Shown in pieces: positions 14,615 through 15,000 of a stretch of 15,000 nucleotides of DNA. Numbering within the stretch: position 1 is the stretch's first letter; each line of letters starts with the position of its first letter. Below the pieces are notes generated by a model that worked only from the letters and a program-made list of their open reading frames with translations, was not told where the DNA came from and searched no databases. A program made the position numbers and the translations under genes. This DNA comes from Neocallimastix lanati (nom. inval.) (lineage: Eukaryota > Neocallimastigomycota > Neocallimastigomycetes > Neocallimastigales > Neocallimastigaceae): positions 137,501 through 152,500 of the forward strand of contig JACVTC010000178.1 in assembly GCA_016946835.1 (NCBI GenBank), in the 5' to 3' direction.

Positions 14615-15000
14615 ACTGGTTTCGACTCAAGCCATTTTCCAATTCATAATTATTTTAGTTCAATATAAGTAGAAAATATTTCTTCGGTTGGAAATTCCAT
14701 AACCGAATGAAAACGAGAAAGTTCTATTTTAATAATTATTTTTATTATTATTCTATACGATTCATTTTCTAAAAAGAAATCTTAATTTTTCGAATTTTCA
14801 TAAAATCAAATTTATTTTTTCAAAAAAATATAAATTGGTATGAATTTTGAATTAATTAAAAAATAATTTTTCTTAGTACTTTTATTAATTAGTTAATAAG
14901 TAATTTGAAGTATTACTACGACTTATAAAAATATAATAAAATATTATATATTTTTAAAAATTAATAAATCAAATTAATTATTAAAGTGTTGAAAACTCAT
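14615..15000. other. AT-rich end of window with a nested inverted repeat
   Basis: No gene is seen. The one structured element is TTCGGTT (14683-14689) pairing with AACCGAA (14701-14707) around the palindrome GGAAATTCC (14690-14698). It lies about 70-95 bp upstream of the minus-strand His/Tyr-rich peptide start, so it could be a regulatory site; this is not supported further. Confidence 0.35.

Noticed and set aside
1-15000. tRNA or rRNA genes, CRISPR arrays, bacterial operons or an envelope gene
   Set aside because: None was seen. There are no tRNA B-box-like sequences, no spaced direct repeats of CRISPR type, and no frame after integrase other than the chromodomain tail.

Overview
The window is extremely AT-rich eukaryotic DNA with long homopolymers, Asn/Lys/Ile-rich proteins and fragments of ankyrin-repeat genes of the type '(I/V)KLLIDYANKNN'. 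This combination best fits an anaerobic gut fungus (Neocallimastigomycota). That assignment is an inference from composition and gene style; no marker gene is present. About 80% of the window is one nested pair of LTR retrotransposons.

Layout. (1) 1-604, minus strand: decayed ankyrin-repeat gene running off the left edge. (2) 878-12868: a Ty1/copia element with 275-bp LTRs that look identical and a perfect 5-bp target duplication TTATT. Its gag is cut short, and the region that should hold the zinc knuckle and the protease active site is missing; integrase, RT and RNase H remain in one long frame. (3) Inside it, 5477-12514: an apparently intact Ty3/gypsy element of chromovirus type with 774-bp LTRs that look identical, target duplication CAAAA and one Gag-Pol frame ending in a chromodomain. 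It landed in the last codons of the copia pol gene; its first bases (TGTAA) supply the stop codon now seen. The displaced copia tail, stop and polypurine tract lie at 12520-12593. (4) 12874-15000: AT-rich flank with a homopolymer-damaged ankyrin-like gene (13342-13676, minus), a small unrecognised frame (12878-13051, minus), a coding-like tail (14257-14421, minus) and a 50-residue His/Tyr/Asn-rich peptide with a hydrophobic N-terminus (14462-14614, minus).

Main points of interest are the two different priming signals. The gypsy element has no tRNA-type primer site. Instead the 11 bases immediately after its 5' LTR are perfectly complementary to 11 bases inside the LTR, 37 bp downstream of a TATA box. 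This is the arrangement of Tf1-type self-priming, where the 5' end of the RNA is its own primer. Independently, no ATG occurs from that predicted RNA start up to the gag-pol ATG at 6934 (about 850 nt). The copia element has, directly after its 5' LTR, 14 bases complementary to the anticodon arm of tRNA-Lys(CUU), suggesting half-tRNA priming as in Drosophila copia and yeast Ty5.

Within each element the parts form the usual cycle: an LTR promoter, Gag capsid, protease, RT/RNase H copying from the primer site and polypurine tract, and integrase inserting the copy. The copia copy, lacking Gag C-terminus and protease, could move only with proteins supplied by another copy.
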